Positions 1-11,457 of a stretch of 64,000 nt of DNA are shown in pieces. Source of the DNA: Euborellia annulipes (lineage: Eukaryota > Arthropoda > Insecta > Dermaptera > Anisolabididae); the NCBI GenBank assembly GCA_023213315.1, contig JAKCPI010015674.1, positions 25,441-89,440 on the forward strand. The letters are read 5' to 3'. The position numbers were made by a program, and so were the translations under genes. Under the pieces are notes generated by a model, which saw only the letters and a list, made by a program, of their open reading frames with translations, made no database searches and was not told the DNA's origin. The number at the start of each line of letters is the position of its first letter. Positions within the stretch are counted from its first letter, which is position 1.

Positions 1-1455
1 CGTTAAATTTGTTAATTTTTTTAATGTAGAAATAAATTCACTCATTTGAGAACTGGATTAGGAAATCATATTTATTTATTATCAATGAATATAAGAATAT
101 ACTAGAATCATTCGGAAAAAAATGTATAGTCAAGAGCGGAAGGGCGGAGAGGGGGTGGGATGTCCCTTGTCCGTTGGCACCAGAAGTCCAAACATTTAAA
201 AAGTGAAAAATATTATAACAAAAATATAAATATAATAAGGGGACCTAGATCTGACCTTTACTACTTGGAGTAACACCCATAATCGTGTTAGGTTTACTCT
301 ATAAGTAGTCTATTTAATATTCTTTTCAATTTAGAGACTCATACCTGAAGAATTCGGAGTAGAAACTATGTTACAGGGCTCGGCTTGTCTCCTCTGACCC
401 ATTTTTATTTTATTACATTCAACCCTATTTGCCATTGTATTTTTAAGATAATCTAAATAGCTCATATAATTTAAAATTTATGACCAATCAGTGTCGAGAT
501 ATCATTTATGATCCCACTGGATTTATTATTCGATTAGAGGACATTAACATATTAATAAGAGATGGAGTTTATAGTAAGATACTTCTCTCCCACCCCTTCC
601 CTTTCCAATGAAACATCCGACGGATGAGTAATTAATGTGCAATAATACAATCCTTTCACGTTTAAGGAGCGAGAGATGAAAAGAGCAATTAATTGAAAAT
701 CAAGACCAATTCTTTGGTAATTGGAATAAACGAATGGGAATCATATAAATGTGAAATCACTAATATTTTTTAAATGACATTTTATCTTTATCATAAAAAA
801 GATGAATTTTATTTAATCAAAGTTTAATCATTCTACATGAATTTAGGAAAGAAAATCTTGAATATTGGGGAAAAATGTATAAAATTTTACACAGAATACA
901 AATGAGGATTTCGATATTAAATGTAAAAAAAAATAAAAATAATCAAAAAATCAATGTGTATGAAATATGAAAAGTTAGTTTGATAGCTTCCTTCTTTCAA
1001 TCACCCTCATCCTGGCTGCTTGCATTTTTATATTTGCATAAATACATTTTCCAAATATTCATATTTTTTGAGTATTCATAAATTTGAATTCTCAAATCAA
1101 GTAAAATCTTCTAAATTCTCTAAATCTTATACTATTAAACGAGAAATGTACGTATTTGTTTGTAAGCACATCAGTTCTTTAAAAAGGCTCTAACGATTTT
1201 TTTTTTTAATTTTAAATATCCCAAGTAAAAATGATTAAAAATGATCGAGGGATATACACGTCCGCAGCAGGTCTGCATAGTGAACCTGGAGGGACACACA
1301 GGGATATACACGTCCACACGTTCAAATTCAAAATATTTTCTATTTCCGATATAAAAAATAAATAGTCCGACCCTTTATTTTTCCTTAAAATTTTCTTACA
1401 AATAGGTAGACCTACTTAAATTTGACTAAAAGATATTTAATTTAATTAATTGTTT
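1..1455. other. AT-rich sequence, no gene seen
   Basis: Unique-looking AT-rich DNA with homopolymer runs. No open frame of note and no repeat boundary could be fixed. A short near-duplicated phrase (agggatatacacgtcc) occurs twice at about 1247-1315. Confidence 0.6.
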
Positions 1456-1729
1456 GCCCTCGGGGTATGGCGTAGAGGTTAGCGTGCTAACCTCATATAC
1501 CAAACGTCGCGGGTTCGGACCCCAGGCAGTCCGATGATTTTATTTAAGCCACTTGGATACCAGATGGCTTAAATAAGAATGCCTGGACCCCATATATGAA
1601 TATTTATCAATAACGGATATCGTAAAGAGTCTTATATGGCCTGAGTTGCCGAAAAGACTGTGTGAATGTGTGTGTGTGAGTGTGAGTGTGAATGAGAAAA
1701 AAGTGTGAATGTTTTTGAAAAAAAAAAAA
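1456..1729 (+). repeat. SINE-A, full length
   Basis: tRNA-derived SINE. The head starts gccctcggggtatgg, has an A-box-like tggcgtagagg and a B-box-like ggttcggaccc. A body follows with the inverted pair taagcc..ggcttaa, then a GTGTGAGTGT-rich stretch and a poly(A) tail. A 12-bp direct repeat (aattaattgttt) flanks it at 1444-1455 and about 1730-1741, so this is a clean target-primed insertion. Transcription by RNA polymerase III and mobilisation by a LINE are inferred from family behaviour. Confidence 0.88.
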
Positions 1730-2269
1730 AATTAATTGTTTAATTTTGTACAGTTTGTATACTCTTAGATAAATTTTGTAATATTGATAATAGAAGTGGC
1801 TGTTCAGCGATCATCATTCCAAATTTTGTAATATTTTATTTAAAATAATATAAAATTTTATAAAAATCAGAGCCCTTGGGGGGGGGGGGCAAAATGCCAC
1901 TGATTGGAACCAGTAAGTCAAATTTGTAAAAGACAAGCAATGCCTAAACCAAAATCAACCAAAGAAGCCTTATTTCGGCAGTGGATAAAAGCTGAATCTA
2001 ATTTTACAACGGATGGTAAAATCATATTCTGTGCAAAAGAGGTAATTGTTTTATCTTTGTTTCCAAAAATAAGACATCAATTTTTAAAATTTTTTTTTAT
2101 ATTATTTCTTAAATAATGCCTTTTTAAGTGCCTATTTTAATAATTTTTAGTGCTTAGTTGCCTGCCTATTTTAAAGATTTTTAGTGCCTATAAATCCGAG
2201 CTCTAGTTATAGCAGACCCAGATGTCTGTCCCTCTTCTGGTTTAAAAAGCGGCGGACAAGTGATAAATT

Positions 2270-2400
2270 TTTCTTTTAAGTTTTTCACTTTGTTAGTGAC
2301 TTGCGCGACTAAAAGGCGAAGATCCTGGGTTCGATTCCAGGGGGCCATGGGATGTTTTGCCTCACCAATAAACAAGCATCACAGTCTTGTTAAATCAAAA
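2270..2400 (+). repeat. tRNA-like SINE head fragment, third family
   Basis: Contains a B-box-like gggttcgattcc within a short tRNA-like context. The downstream text partly resembles that at 53620-53730 (tcatggga... aataaac). It is too short and diverged to place in SINE-A or SINE-B, and it is not a functional tRNA because no acceptor stem closes. Confidence 0.4.
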
Positions 2401-2627
2401 ATATTTAATTGTTTTGAAATTTTGCACCCATAAACTAGGGGTAGAGGCCAAGAACTGAAAAGCTTTTGGTAAATATCGGACCATTACGAGAACCAATATT
2501 TTTTTCTTACATAACCTATACTTTTTTTTTATATATTCAGAAACTAGACTTTCTCCCGAGTAAAATGATATATAATATGTAAAACATCGAACCAAAAGAG
2601 GAGAGCTCTAGGAGGGGACAAATATTT

Positions 2628-3288
2628 TACTTTCTCTTACCTATGTATATATGTAATATATATATAGAGAGAAAGTATTGGATTCATGTCAAAAATTCGA
2701 TGTCGAGATTTTGATGGATCTTCACGTTTTGAGGTCCCCTGAACCCAAAAAAGTGGTTTTCGCGACATGGTCTGTCTGTCTGTGTGTCTGTGAACAAAAT
2801 ATCTCAAGAACGAAAAGAACTAGGAAGTTGAAATTTTATATTTAAGTTAGGCACCCCCATGGAACGTGACACGAAGCTTTTGAACAAAATCGACCAAAGA
2901 ATACTAGTACTTTATTGATGTACTTTTTCAGTTTTTTTCGATTTTCTCAAAATTTGCTCCAACGATTTTTTTTTAAATTCAAAAATCAATTATTTTTTAG
3001 ATGCTCTTTAAATTGTATATTCTCATTTTGTGATTGAAATCTTCTGAAGACCACTTTACTCTTGTGCTTCATAGGAAAGATAGGAGAAATGGTTGCCATG
3101 GTAACAACATATAAATATTTTGCCATACTTATAAATTTTACATCTTGAAAATCAAATGTACCCTACTGTCGGAAACTAAATACATGTCGACACAAAAAAT
3201 CTGGTGAGACAAGCACAGTACACAACTTTCGGGATTACCGAAGGTAAGAGAAAGTTGTGTGCTGTGCGCCAGTCACACCAGATTTTTT
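2628..3288 (+). mobile_element. DH (double-hairpin) element, full length
   Basis: One of about ten ~660-bp copies. It starts with a palindrome closed by ACTTTCTCT/AGAGAAAGT. A conserved body follows (ggtcccctgaa, gtggttttcgcgacatgg, a GTCTGT microsatellite, tactagtactttattgatg, ggttgccatggtaac). It ends with a second, unrelated palindrome closed by aatctggtg/cacaccagatt. It has no coding capacity: the small frames across it are not preserved between copies. T tracts lie at both edges. Confidence 0.8.
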
Positions 3289-4141
3289 TCTTAAATAGTG
3301 GGTGGACAAAGTTGTGAGCTCGGCTTAGTCCGACCCTTTATTATTTAAATTAATTGCTAGCTTTCTAATCATCAAATATATATAATTTAATTTAAAATTT
3401 CTTAATCGAAGAGCGACCTTTAGTCTATCTGAATGAATTGAAGAGCCAATTAAATTTGCTAATAGCTTATCTTCTTGTCTTGAATTTCTTTTTCAGGCAA
3501 GAAGTGATTTTCAATTAACCCGAATTGCTTTTTGGACAGATGATAACCTACGATATTCATTCAGAGACGGAGATATTTCTTGTGAATAACATGACACGAT
3601 CACCTTTATATGACTTGGGAATGAATGTTGGGTCCAGTCTCTCTTTATCTGTATGAGTATTGTGTTTTGTAGAATCAACTCCACAATTTCTCCCTCTCGC
3701 TGTGGGTGAATGTGTGTTTGCAACGATCCTGCTTTTGAAATGAGTCCGCCTTTGTTGCACCCTCTGCCCACTGATAACTCGTTAAAAATTCCATTTTATA
3801 TCAATGGAAGCTATTGTATATATAGGGTATATTTATATTTAATATATATATATATATGTGCGTGTGTTTTGAAAAGCTATTTTAATATCGTCTTATTTTA
3901 ATAATACTTGATAAAACAAAAAATTTAATGGTAATTGAAATATTGATTTTTCTATTAAAAAAAGGATTTAGATTATTTTTTATGATATTGATAATTTTAA
4001 AGAAGACTGGTGTAAATATAATATAGAGCCCTATGAATAAATATTTTGATTATATAAAAAAAAAAGTAAAAATAATATTATCTTTGAAAAAAGTTTAATT
4101 TTTATGGGTCATAAAATAAATCTTGAATAGGAAAGAGGATG
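3289..4141. other. AT-rich sequence, no gene seen
   Basis: No feature recognised beyond short AT repeats around 3840-3860. The overlapping minus-strand frames near 3511-3771 show no domain and look like chance. Confidence 0.5.
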
Positions 4142-4175
4142 CAGCCAATTAATTGAGCTTCTATTTAATAACAAA

Positions 4176-4236
4176 CACTCTTTATTGGAACGTTTCGGCT
4201 GGGATTAACCCTGCGATCTTCAGCCTTCAAAGAGTA
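4176..4236 (-). ncRNA. Hammerhead ribozyme-like motif (HP1 left)
   Basis: Read on the minus strand: CTGAAGA (plus 4217-4223), a helix-II region, then GAAA (plus 4193-4196) followed by CGTT. Flanks pair as ACTCTTT/AAAGAGT, with GG/CC next to the core, giving stem I. Stem II is weaker than in the right arm. Cleavage activity is not shown by sequence alone. Confidence 0.6.
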
Positions 4237-4504
4237 TATTTAAATTTTCTTTATACAAAAATATAATTGTCATATGTTTTAATACAAGTTATTTGAATTA
4301 TTTGTCTAACGTAATGTAATTAAACGTAATGTAAACGTAATGTAATGTCTAACGTAACGTCTAATGTAATTATAAAAAATCTACAGGCTATTCGTTGTAT
4401 CACTTGTGGGATTTTTTATAATTACATTCGTTAGACAAATAATGCAAATAACTTGTATTAAAACATATGACAATTATATTTTTGTATAAAGAAAATTTAA
4501 ATAT

Positions 4505-4563
4505 ACTCTTTAAAGGCTGAAGATGGCAGGGTTAATCCCAGCCGAAACGTTCCAATAAAGAGT
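4505..4563 (+). ncRNA. Hammerhead ribozyme-like motif (HP1 right)
   Basis: CTGAAGA at 4517-4523, helix II closed by GGC/GCC, GAAA at 4544-4547, then CGTT. Stem I pairs ACTCTTTA with TAAAGAGT, plus GG/CC at the core. The tiny self-complementary ACGT after GA would serve as stem III between two molecules, as reported for small Penelope-associated hammerheads. One extra base (U) sits between the core A9 and helix II. Confidence 0.65.
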
Positions 4564-4599
4564 GTTTGTTACTAAATAGAAGCTCAATTAATTGGCAAT

Positions 4600-5380
4600 T
4601 AATTATCAGCAACAGCCGCGTCCTACTATTCATAAAATAAATAATTTTAGCCCATGATTTATTAGGTAAAAATCTATAACTATCGTAAAAAAACAAGGGA
4701 AAATGAAATTTCTAAATATGATGAATTAAATAAAATTTCATAGGCGGCGAGCCTAACTGAAGAGAGAAGAGGAACAACCACTATGAGCTTTATTGAGAAA
4801 ACTAAACATCGGAGGTACGAGATACCCAATGTAGAGATAGAAAGTCGAGTCTGACTTTAATCAAAAATCGAACTTTTACTGAAAATAATCGACTTTTTAG
4901 AATCGAGTTGAAATATATATAGGTAAGAGAGAGTTTTTTTTTTTTTTTTTTTTTATTTCGGTTTGACTCCTCGGTCATACCATAAACAGAGAAAGTTAAT
5001 ATTGATCTCGAAATTTATTTAATATTCTTTGGATATATGTTTATATTGTGGAGGAGATAATAATAAATAAAATAACATAACGACAAATATTAACCCCAAT
5101 ACATGCTACAATTGGTACACTCAACGAATGACCTTAAAATGAGGGAAATAAAATTTGCACAAAATAAATTATCAATTAAGGAGTAAAGGATAAACAAAAA
5201 GGCTAAAACAGTGGCGTGGAGTATTTGGAATATAATATTCATTATCATTGATATTCTCAAATTCTAATGTGAATTCAAAATATAAAATGGTTAAAGATTG
5301 TTATAAATAAATAATTGCAAATATTTGAGTTGAAATACCTAGTAAAAATGATGAAGAAAGAGCAGAAGACTAGGGAAGTA
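4600..5380. other. AT-rich sequence, no gene seen
   Basis: Only poly(T) at about 4937-4955 and low-complexity AT. No repeat family recognised. Confidence 0.5.
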
Positions 5381-5384
5381 GACT

Positions 5385-5660
5385 GATGACATCATGTCTG
5401 CCTACCGAATGAGACGACGCGGCGATTGTTAAAGATGAGCAACGTGGATTCACTATGATATAATGGTTTCCGAGGGGAAACCTCAACTGACCAAGTGAGA
5501 TGTCTTTCCTTCCTTCCAAGGCGGGCAAATCATGGCGCGAAAGAATTCATCTCTCTGATTGGCTAATTAGTAAGAGGGGAAGGAGAGAAAGGAGCTGAAG
5601 AGTGGGAGTGAGAGAGAAGCGGGAGTGAGGGAGGGGTGATTGATAAAAAAAGAATAATTG
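5385..5660. promoter_or_regulatory. Possible regulatory block: CRE-like, E2F-like and CCAAT sites
   Basis: A locally GC-richer block in AT-rich DNA. It holds TGACATCA (5387-5394, ATF/CRE-like), TGGCGCGAAA (5533-5542, matches an E2F site in reverse) and ATTGG (5558-5562, inverted CCAAT). A purine-rich G/A tract runs 5570-5640. The cluster is suggestive of a promoter, but no first exon is visible beside it. Confidence 0.25.
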
Positions 5661-6133
5661 AAAAGAAGGAAAGGAGGGGTAGACTCCAACTAATTGTTTT
5701 TTATAGCATAATTAGGAGGGAGAGCGGACAATTCTATTTTATTATAATATATCAGAGTATTCAAAGAAATTAAATAATTAAGAATTATTTAACCTATGTA
5801 GATTAACAAATGTGATTTGAATACAAATTTTAGTGCTAAAAAATTGATGGTGTGACTGTAGGCCTACACAAATCTCTAATTCAATCAGCTACTTTTCAAT
5901 TACGAATAAATTGTGAAACTTTTTTTTTTTATTTTGCATTTGAATATATCAGAAATAGATCAACATAATATAAAAGAAAATGACTTGGATGTCCTTTCTA
6001 TTAATAAGTTAAGCGGTTCTTTTATGGTCCATTTGCCCTCGGGGAGGGGTCTCCATCATAGAAGAAAAAAGAAAATTCCACAAAGTCAAAGTGACCCACT
6101 AAGGCAATAAAAATTGTGTGATAAAACTAATTA

Positions 6134-6529
6134 AGGTGCGCGTCTCGGGGTGCTAATTTTGGGAGTATCCAGCGGCCACAATTTTGAAGCTATCGAGCTC
6201 AAATTTTTTTTTAATTAAAGCTATTTAAAATGTCTACAACTTATAGAAGCCCTTTTTGATTTTCAAAAAATATATATTTTTTTTTTAGATTAATCGCTTT
6301 AAATAAAAGATATTTTTAAAAAATTCGCTCTATAACTTATAGATAATTAAATTAGTAATCGTTGTGTTAAAAAATAATTAATTTTTTACCCTTAATTAAT
6401 TAGCTGGAATCTAAAATGAAATGGAATAAATCCCTTGTATTCCTATGGGAAAAACTAACGCCATCGCTTGCCGCCTCGAGTAACTCGGTAGTCAATCGTC
6501 AATCTAACGGCTTTTCGAGACGCGCACCA
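6134..6529. mobile_element. TA-flanked MITE with GGTGCGCGTCTCG ends
   Basis: Terminal inverted repeats (A/T)GGTGCGCGTCTCG at both ends, bordered by TA (6132-6133 and 6530-6531). Length 396 bp, AT-rich, no open frame. TA duplication and short ends fit a Tc1/mariner-type non-autonomous element. Confidence 0.7.
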
Positions 6530-8466
6530 TAAAAGGTAAAGTAATTTTTTGCAAAATAATATTATATGAGCAATAAAGCATTTTATTATATTGCTTATTG
6601 CTTGAAATTAAAATAAATTATCAATTTTGTCTATAAATTAAAATAATAAACTAAGCTTATACATATATTGTTTTTGTTTTTGGAACAAAAAAAAATTAAA
6701 TAACATTTGTAATCAGTTTAGTAACAAATGTGTGAAAGAAAATTATAATATGAGTTGTTCAGCTGGTTTATTTAAAAATATAATAATTTTAAATCAATTC
6801 ATACGACTAGGCAGAAAGAAGAACAACAGCCATCAATGTCATTAAGCAATGCCAAGCGCTGCTGAACGTCGAATGGGTACCTTTCGAGGCAGTATGTCAG
6901 TATGTATAAATAGCCAAAAGTCTGTTCTTTAGTCTTTCCTTTTCTACTTTAGGCTTAAATTCCAAATTTCGTCAAAAATTGGACTAGTGGAGGCTGACCC
7001 GGGCTCCTTATGAGTCATCAGCAAGTTATTGCCTATACATACAGTATGTGCAAATAGCCACCATCCAAAAAATAAATGCCTTTTAGCCCCGGGCGCGAGT
7101 TAACTTAACTCAGTTAAGCTCGCTACGCCTTTGGTGGCTTATAAAGATGAAACCGGCCGTAAGATAATATACATGTATATTATTTATTAAATAATATTTA
7201 TTATTATATTATTTTGTCATATACAAACGTAAGAATAAGAAATAAATAAAAAATTATTACTATATAAAAGAAAATTGAATTTTAACACCCAAGAGAAAGC
7301 CGCATAAGGAAGTTGCCTTAGAAAGGTTAAATCAAGTGAAATTCCTGTAGAATAAAAAAAAATAAAATAAAATAATATTGCCAAGTTAATTTTTCGCCAA
7401 TTGCTTCCAGATTTTATTCCCACCCTTTGGAAGATATCAGAATCTAATGGAATTATCTGAAGCCATTTCGGCTGAGTCGAGCTCTTGCATACCAAATGTC
7501 CTTTAAGCCAACAATCAAATTTTATATTGAAATTTATTAGCCTTTGACGTTATACTTTCCGCCTCTTGGCCACCTAAGTGAATTCAATTACTTTTTGATT
7601 GACTTTATTAAAAAAAAAAAAAAAAAAAAATTATTTCATATCCATTTGGGGGAAAAATTCAAAGGGAAATTCGATTAAGTGAGAACAATCGAATTTTTAA
7701 ATGGAGGTTTGAATTTCATTTGCACTATTTTCAAGTAAAACGAAAGAAATTTTTTCATTTTTTTGAAAAGTTATATAAATAAATGGTCTAAAAAAATAAT
7801 TATTAATCAAAATAAAGCGTTGAGAAGATTTTACTAACAAATGACCAAAATAATGCAAAAATTTGACTTGTTGGAATGTTCGATTTACAAAATCAACTTT
7901 TTATAAATTTATATATAGGCCTATTGTATAAACATACCTCATCTGATAATCAAGAAAAATGTATTTGGAAAAGAAGGGTTAAAAATTAAAAAAGTAAGAA
8001 AAAAATATTTCAAATAAAAGTTGTTAAAAATGATAATACAAACTAATTTAATTATTAAGGCGGAATAGGAGCGACGCATGTTTTTCCCGCTAAGATGGCG
8101 TTGTGTGTCATAAAAAGTATGCCCAAAAAATCAAGTAATTCAAAAATTTGCCAAGAGATGTCAGAATGGTATCTAATAATATTTAATGCATTTGGTTTAT
8201 TTTGATTGATCTTTTAACAATAAATGCTTTATAAATGTTATTATATATTATGTATCTTTTATAAAAGCATAAAAATATATAAATATAGGCCAGATATACA
8301 CTATTACGGGATCAGCTGTTAGACTAGCCTGCCATCTATTGCAAGAATGCTGAACTAATTTGACAGTTGATTTTTTAAATAAATCATCTAAGCTTATTTT
8401 AAAAATTTCTTAATTAATATGTGATTAATAATAACAATAAATTCATTTTATAATTAAAAAAAGTTA
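6530..8466. other. AT-rich sequence with a weak repeat
   Basis: Mostly unique AT-rich DNA. Text at 6810-6880 (agaacaacagcc.. ttaagcaatgcca) has a diverged echo at 36355-36410, so a low-copy old repeat is likely. The minus-strand frame at 7217-7495 (92 residues) has no recognisable domain. Confidence 0.4.
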
Positions 8467-8579
8467 AAGATTATTGGGACAGATTGTTTTTTTGTATTTG
8501 ATTGATAACAAAAAATTTATTTCCTTAATTTTTTTAGAAATCATTAAAAAAATTATAGCTCAATGTCCCAATAATCTCT
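8467..8579. mobile_element. Short MITE, AGATTATTGGGACA ends
   Basis: Inverted ends A(G)AGATTATTGGGACA at both sides of a 113-bp AT-rich core, bordered by TA on each side. Likely mariner-type; only one copy is in the window. Confidence 0.5.
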
Positions 8580-8742
8580 TATGAATTTAATTCATTTAAA
8601 AAAAACGCATTGAAAAATTCCTTATAATAGTCTAGTTTTTTTAAATTACATTTAGACGTCGCTCTTGAACCCCCTTAAATATAAATTTTATATAGGAAGT
8701 TTTTCTTATTGCAGGTATCAGGTCTGTATATTTTTCAATTTC

Positions 8743-8790
8743 AGACTTGACGATGGTCCATTGAGGCCGAAACCAGGATCTTAAGCGCTG
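8743..8790 (+). ncRNA. Degraded hammerhead-like relic
   Basis: cttgacga followed by a GGTC..GGCC helix and GAAACC. It has the order of a hammerhead core but an inserted base in the CUGANGA segment. No inverted partner is seen nearby. Probably a fossil of another Penelope-type copy. Confidence 0.3.
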
Positions 8791-8927
8791 ACTGGTCGTC
8801 AAAACAATAAAAAAATTTCGTCATAAATAAAGGTATTCTAATTTACCTGCACTAACAAGAAAAAAGTTCCTATATATAATTAATTATTATGGATTCTTAG
8901 GAGTGGGGATTAATGAAATTTGTCGGG

Positions 8928-9060
8928 GGGCGGGTTTTTTTTTTTCTTTAAGGACATTGTGGGCATCTATGGATTTAGACCCCTGTCCTATTTATTTAAA
9001 TTGATTGGTAACAAATTCAATTGAAATTAAAGCCCGGAAATCATAATTTCTTTAGATTAC
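8928..9060 (-). repeat. SINE-B 3' fragment, degenerate
   Basis: Poly(T), then ctttaaggacattgtgggcatc..ttagacccctgtcc..tatttaaattg, matching the tail half of SINE-B in reverse (compare 56173-56240). No tRNA head remains. Confidence 0.45.
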
Positions 9061-9860
9061 GAGTTTTTATAACATTGTGAATTTCTTTTTTGGGGGGGGC
9101 CCCTCCCCCCTCCTCCCCCTCCACTTCGCCCCGTTCTTAGGTCTTCTGAATTCATTAATTTAAGTAGGCTTCGCAAATTCTTTTTTTTTTTTTTTTAATA
9201 AACCTCGGTAGATGAAGAACGCAGCTTTCTTATTGAGAAGTATGTATCACAAATTTCTTTAAAAAAATTGAAAAGATACTTAGCAAATGGCTCTAGAAGA
9301 GAGATAGATATATGGGTATATAAGGTCAAAGACTTAGTAGAAGACCCCTTCTAAGGTGTACCCTTGCGTGGGTTTACTTGACATCTAAGATATCGAGGTT
9401 ATTTCTCTTCCCTGTATATATCCTTTATGAAATTTATGTTTCTAATCACAAAGAGTATCGCATTACACTTTCCTTAAGGAACTAGGTAATTTATTGTCAG
9501 AATAAAATAATGACAACAACATATAAATAAAAAAAGAAAATTATATATACTTTTTTCCTGTTCAATATTCCAACCATTTATTTAATTAAAATTTATTCAA
9601 TATGTTCATTAAGATATTAGAGTTAGTTAAAAATTTTAATTTCATTTCGAAAATAAAAATATATTTCATAAACTAGAAGCAAATATAAATTTTGAAGTAA
9701 ATAATGTTACTTTTTTAATTAATATAATAGCATAAGCTCCATCAAAGGTAAATAAAATTGAATTAGCTGCATTTGCAAATAAAACAAGAGTGTTGGAAAT
9801 TTAATTTAGAAAATACAAATAGTCCAACTGCTAAATAAAAAAATACACCCATTTCATATA

Positions 9861-10020
9861 CAGTAGAACCTCGCTTAACGAGCACCTCTCATAACGAGTA
9901 ATTCGCAAACGAGCCCTCTCATAACGAGCAAAACAAATGGTAAAAGAATGACGTTTCTCATAACGAGTGGCGAGGAGAGGGGAAGTCCCGGATTGCGCGC
10001 ATGATACAGTATGTGTCATT
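9861..10020 (+). mobile_element. pogo/Tigger-like terminal fragment
   Basis: Begins CAGTAGAACCTCGCTTAACG right after TA (9859-9860) and repeats ataacgag four times. The CAGTAGAACCTCG start is the hallmark of pogo/Tigger elements of the Tc1/mariner superfamily. The other end and the transposase are missing. Confidence 0.65.
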
Positions 10021-10152
10021 GGGGGGGGGGGAACAGCTTTATGGGGAAAATGTTATTTTTAGATTATTATTATTTTTTATTAAATTTATTAATTAAAGAG
10101 AAAAAAACGCTATATTTTCAGCAATTGTTTTTAATTCGTTAGCAAGGCAATA

Positions 10153-10205
10153 TTTCCAGATATTTCGGAGACCTATCGGCACTCCTTCCTCAGTGGATCT
10201 ATATT
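10153..10205 (-). ncRNA. Hammerhead ribozyme-like motif (HP2 left)
   Basis: Minus strand: CTGAGGA (plus 10187-10193), helix II closed by GGAG/CTCC, GAAA (plus 10163-10166), then TATC. Stem I pairs CCA with TGG directly against the core. ATAT replaces the ACGT seen elsewhere and is still self-complementary. Confidence 0.65.
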
Positions 10206-10399
10206 AACATAAAAGGGGACATCTGTGAGAAAGGGCGGTGGGTCATAAATAATGTTTCGAAAAAATGTTACAAAAAGATACATACTTCACCAGAGCATAA
10301 AAACTCTGTAGATAAAACGTAGTTTGAATATTAGGCTGGGATGAGTAGAGTAAAGGGGTTGGAGAGAAATAACCAGCAACTTTCACTCACCGCCCTTTC

Positions 10400-10441
10400 C
10401 GGAGATATTGGATGGTAGAACACACATCATCTTCAGTGCCG
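10400..10441 (-). ncRNA. Decayed hammerhead core (HP3 left)
   Basis: Minus strand CTGAAGA is intact (plus 10430-10436), with the same flanking helix text as the right arm, but the GAAA element reads CAAT. A cleaving ribozyme is not expected. Confidence 0.45.
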
Positions 10442-10615
10442 CGAGGATATAGTAGGTGGGCTTAGTCTATTTATATCAAATGCCTTAGGGGCGTTAAACA
10501 TAGTGGTGAGGTGCCTTCTCTAAGCTGATGACCGCTCTGTGTCCATAGCAGAACTATGTTTAACGCCCCTAAGGCATTTGATATAAATAGACTAAGCCCA
10601 CCTACTATATCCTCG

Positions 10616-10659
10616 CGGCACTAAGATGATGTGTGTTCTACGCATCGAAATATCTGCCG
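10616..10659 (+). ncRNA. Hammerhead ribozyme-like motif, core deletion (HP3 right)
   Basis: Stem I CGGCA (10616-10620) pairs with TGCCG (10655-10659) right against the core. Helix II is GATGTGT/ACGCATC, and GAAATATC follows (GAAA 10647-10650). The CUGANGA segment reads CTAAGA: the G is missing, so activity should be lost. Geometry otherwise matches a hammerhead closely. Confidence 0.6.
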
Positions 10660-11344
10660 GATAAAAGGACGTCAGGTGGAGCTGTAAAGTTGCTGGTTAT
10701 TTCTCTCCAACCCCTTTACTCTGTAGATAAAAATTATAAAAACCAAACAGCCTTAGTCAAACACTCCAAAATTGAAAAGCATAGCTTTGATTTGATAACT
10801 ACGTGGTTTTGGATTTTGAGAAAAATTGGATGAAGCGATATTTCAAAGAAAGTTGTTTCATTCAAAAAACATTAATAGGACAGTGAATTTTAGGGTTGAC
10901 ACTGAAAACCTCATAAACGGTTATAAAATTCTATTGAAAGACTGAACCACCGAAATGTCGTATCAAAACGTCATTCTCAATTTATTAAAAATAATTCTAT
11001 TAAATGAATAGAGATATATTTTCCTTGTCTGACAATTTTTACTAAAGCTTTTGTATGTATTTTTAAAAATAGAAATAATTCCTAGATTAATTTATATTAT
11101 TATAGATTTGAGAAATTAATTTTTAACTATTTTTATAAATTGTATATTATATATTTCGGATTTCCTATCTAATTGAATCAAATGATTAATAATTGCTAGT
11201 AGAATAACATGTCGCTTCCAAGCGTTTTAATCATAAGGGCCATAATGTGGTGAATTGAGGTGAAGTATGTATCTTTTTGTAACATTTTTTCGAAACATTA
11301 TTTATGACCCACCGCCTTTTCTCACAGATGTCCCCTTTTATGTT

Positions 11345-11400
11345 AATATAGATCCACTGAGGAAGGAGTGCCGATAGGTCTCCGAAATATCTGGAAATAT
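11345..11400 (+). ncRNA. Hammerhead ribozyme-like motif (HP2 right)
   Basis: CTGAGGA 11357-11363, helix II GGAG/CTCC, GAAA 11384-11387, then TATC. Stem I CCA/TGG abuts the core. It mirrors the motif at 10153-10205. Confidence 0.65.
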
Positions 11401-11457
11401 TGCCTTGCTAACGAATTAAAAACAATTGCTGAAAATATAGCGTTTTTTTCTCTTTAA

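Larger units (their letters stand above)
4142..4598. mobile_element. Hammerhead inverted-arm element HP1
   Basis: Two arms of about 170 bp (4142-4310 and 4427-4598) are near-perfect reverse complements. The centre holds short tandem variants of aacgtaatgt and a smaller palindrome. Each arm carries one hammerhead-like core, minus strand on the left and plus strand on the right, so the motifs point outward. No open frame is present. The Penelope-like origin is inferred from the hammerhead core. Confidence 0.75.
10346..10722. mobile_element. Hammerhead inverted-arm element HP3, nested in HP2
   Basis: Arms 10346-10504 and 10552-10722 share long exact reverse-complement runs (gtttaacgcccctaaggc and the cctactatatcctcg block). 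A direct repeat ACTCTGTAGATAAAA lies just outside each arm (about 10308 and 10718), a candidate duplication. Each arm carries one decayed hammerhead core. Confidence 0.65.
10093..11457. mobile_element. Hammerhead inverted-arm element HP2 (outer)
   Basis: Outer arms of about 199 bp (10093-10291 and 11259-11457) are near-identical reverse complements. Each ends in the aacaattgctgaaaatat/gcgttttttt segment and bears a hammerhead-like core. The ~970-bp interior holds a second palindromic element (10346-10722) and AT-rich filler. No reverse transcriptase or GIY-YIG sequence is seen. Confidence 0.7.

Noticed and set aside
1366..3350. tagtccgaccctttatt at two places as target duplications of one large insertion
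   Set aside because: The intervening 1.9 kb contains several independent elements and no matching ends; likely a short old repeat.
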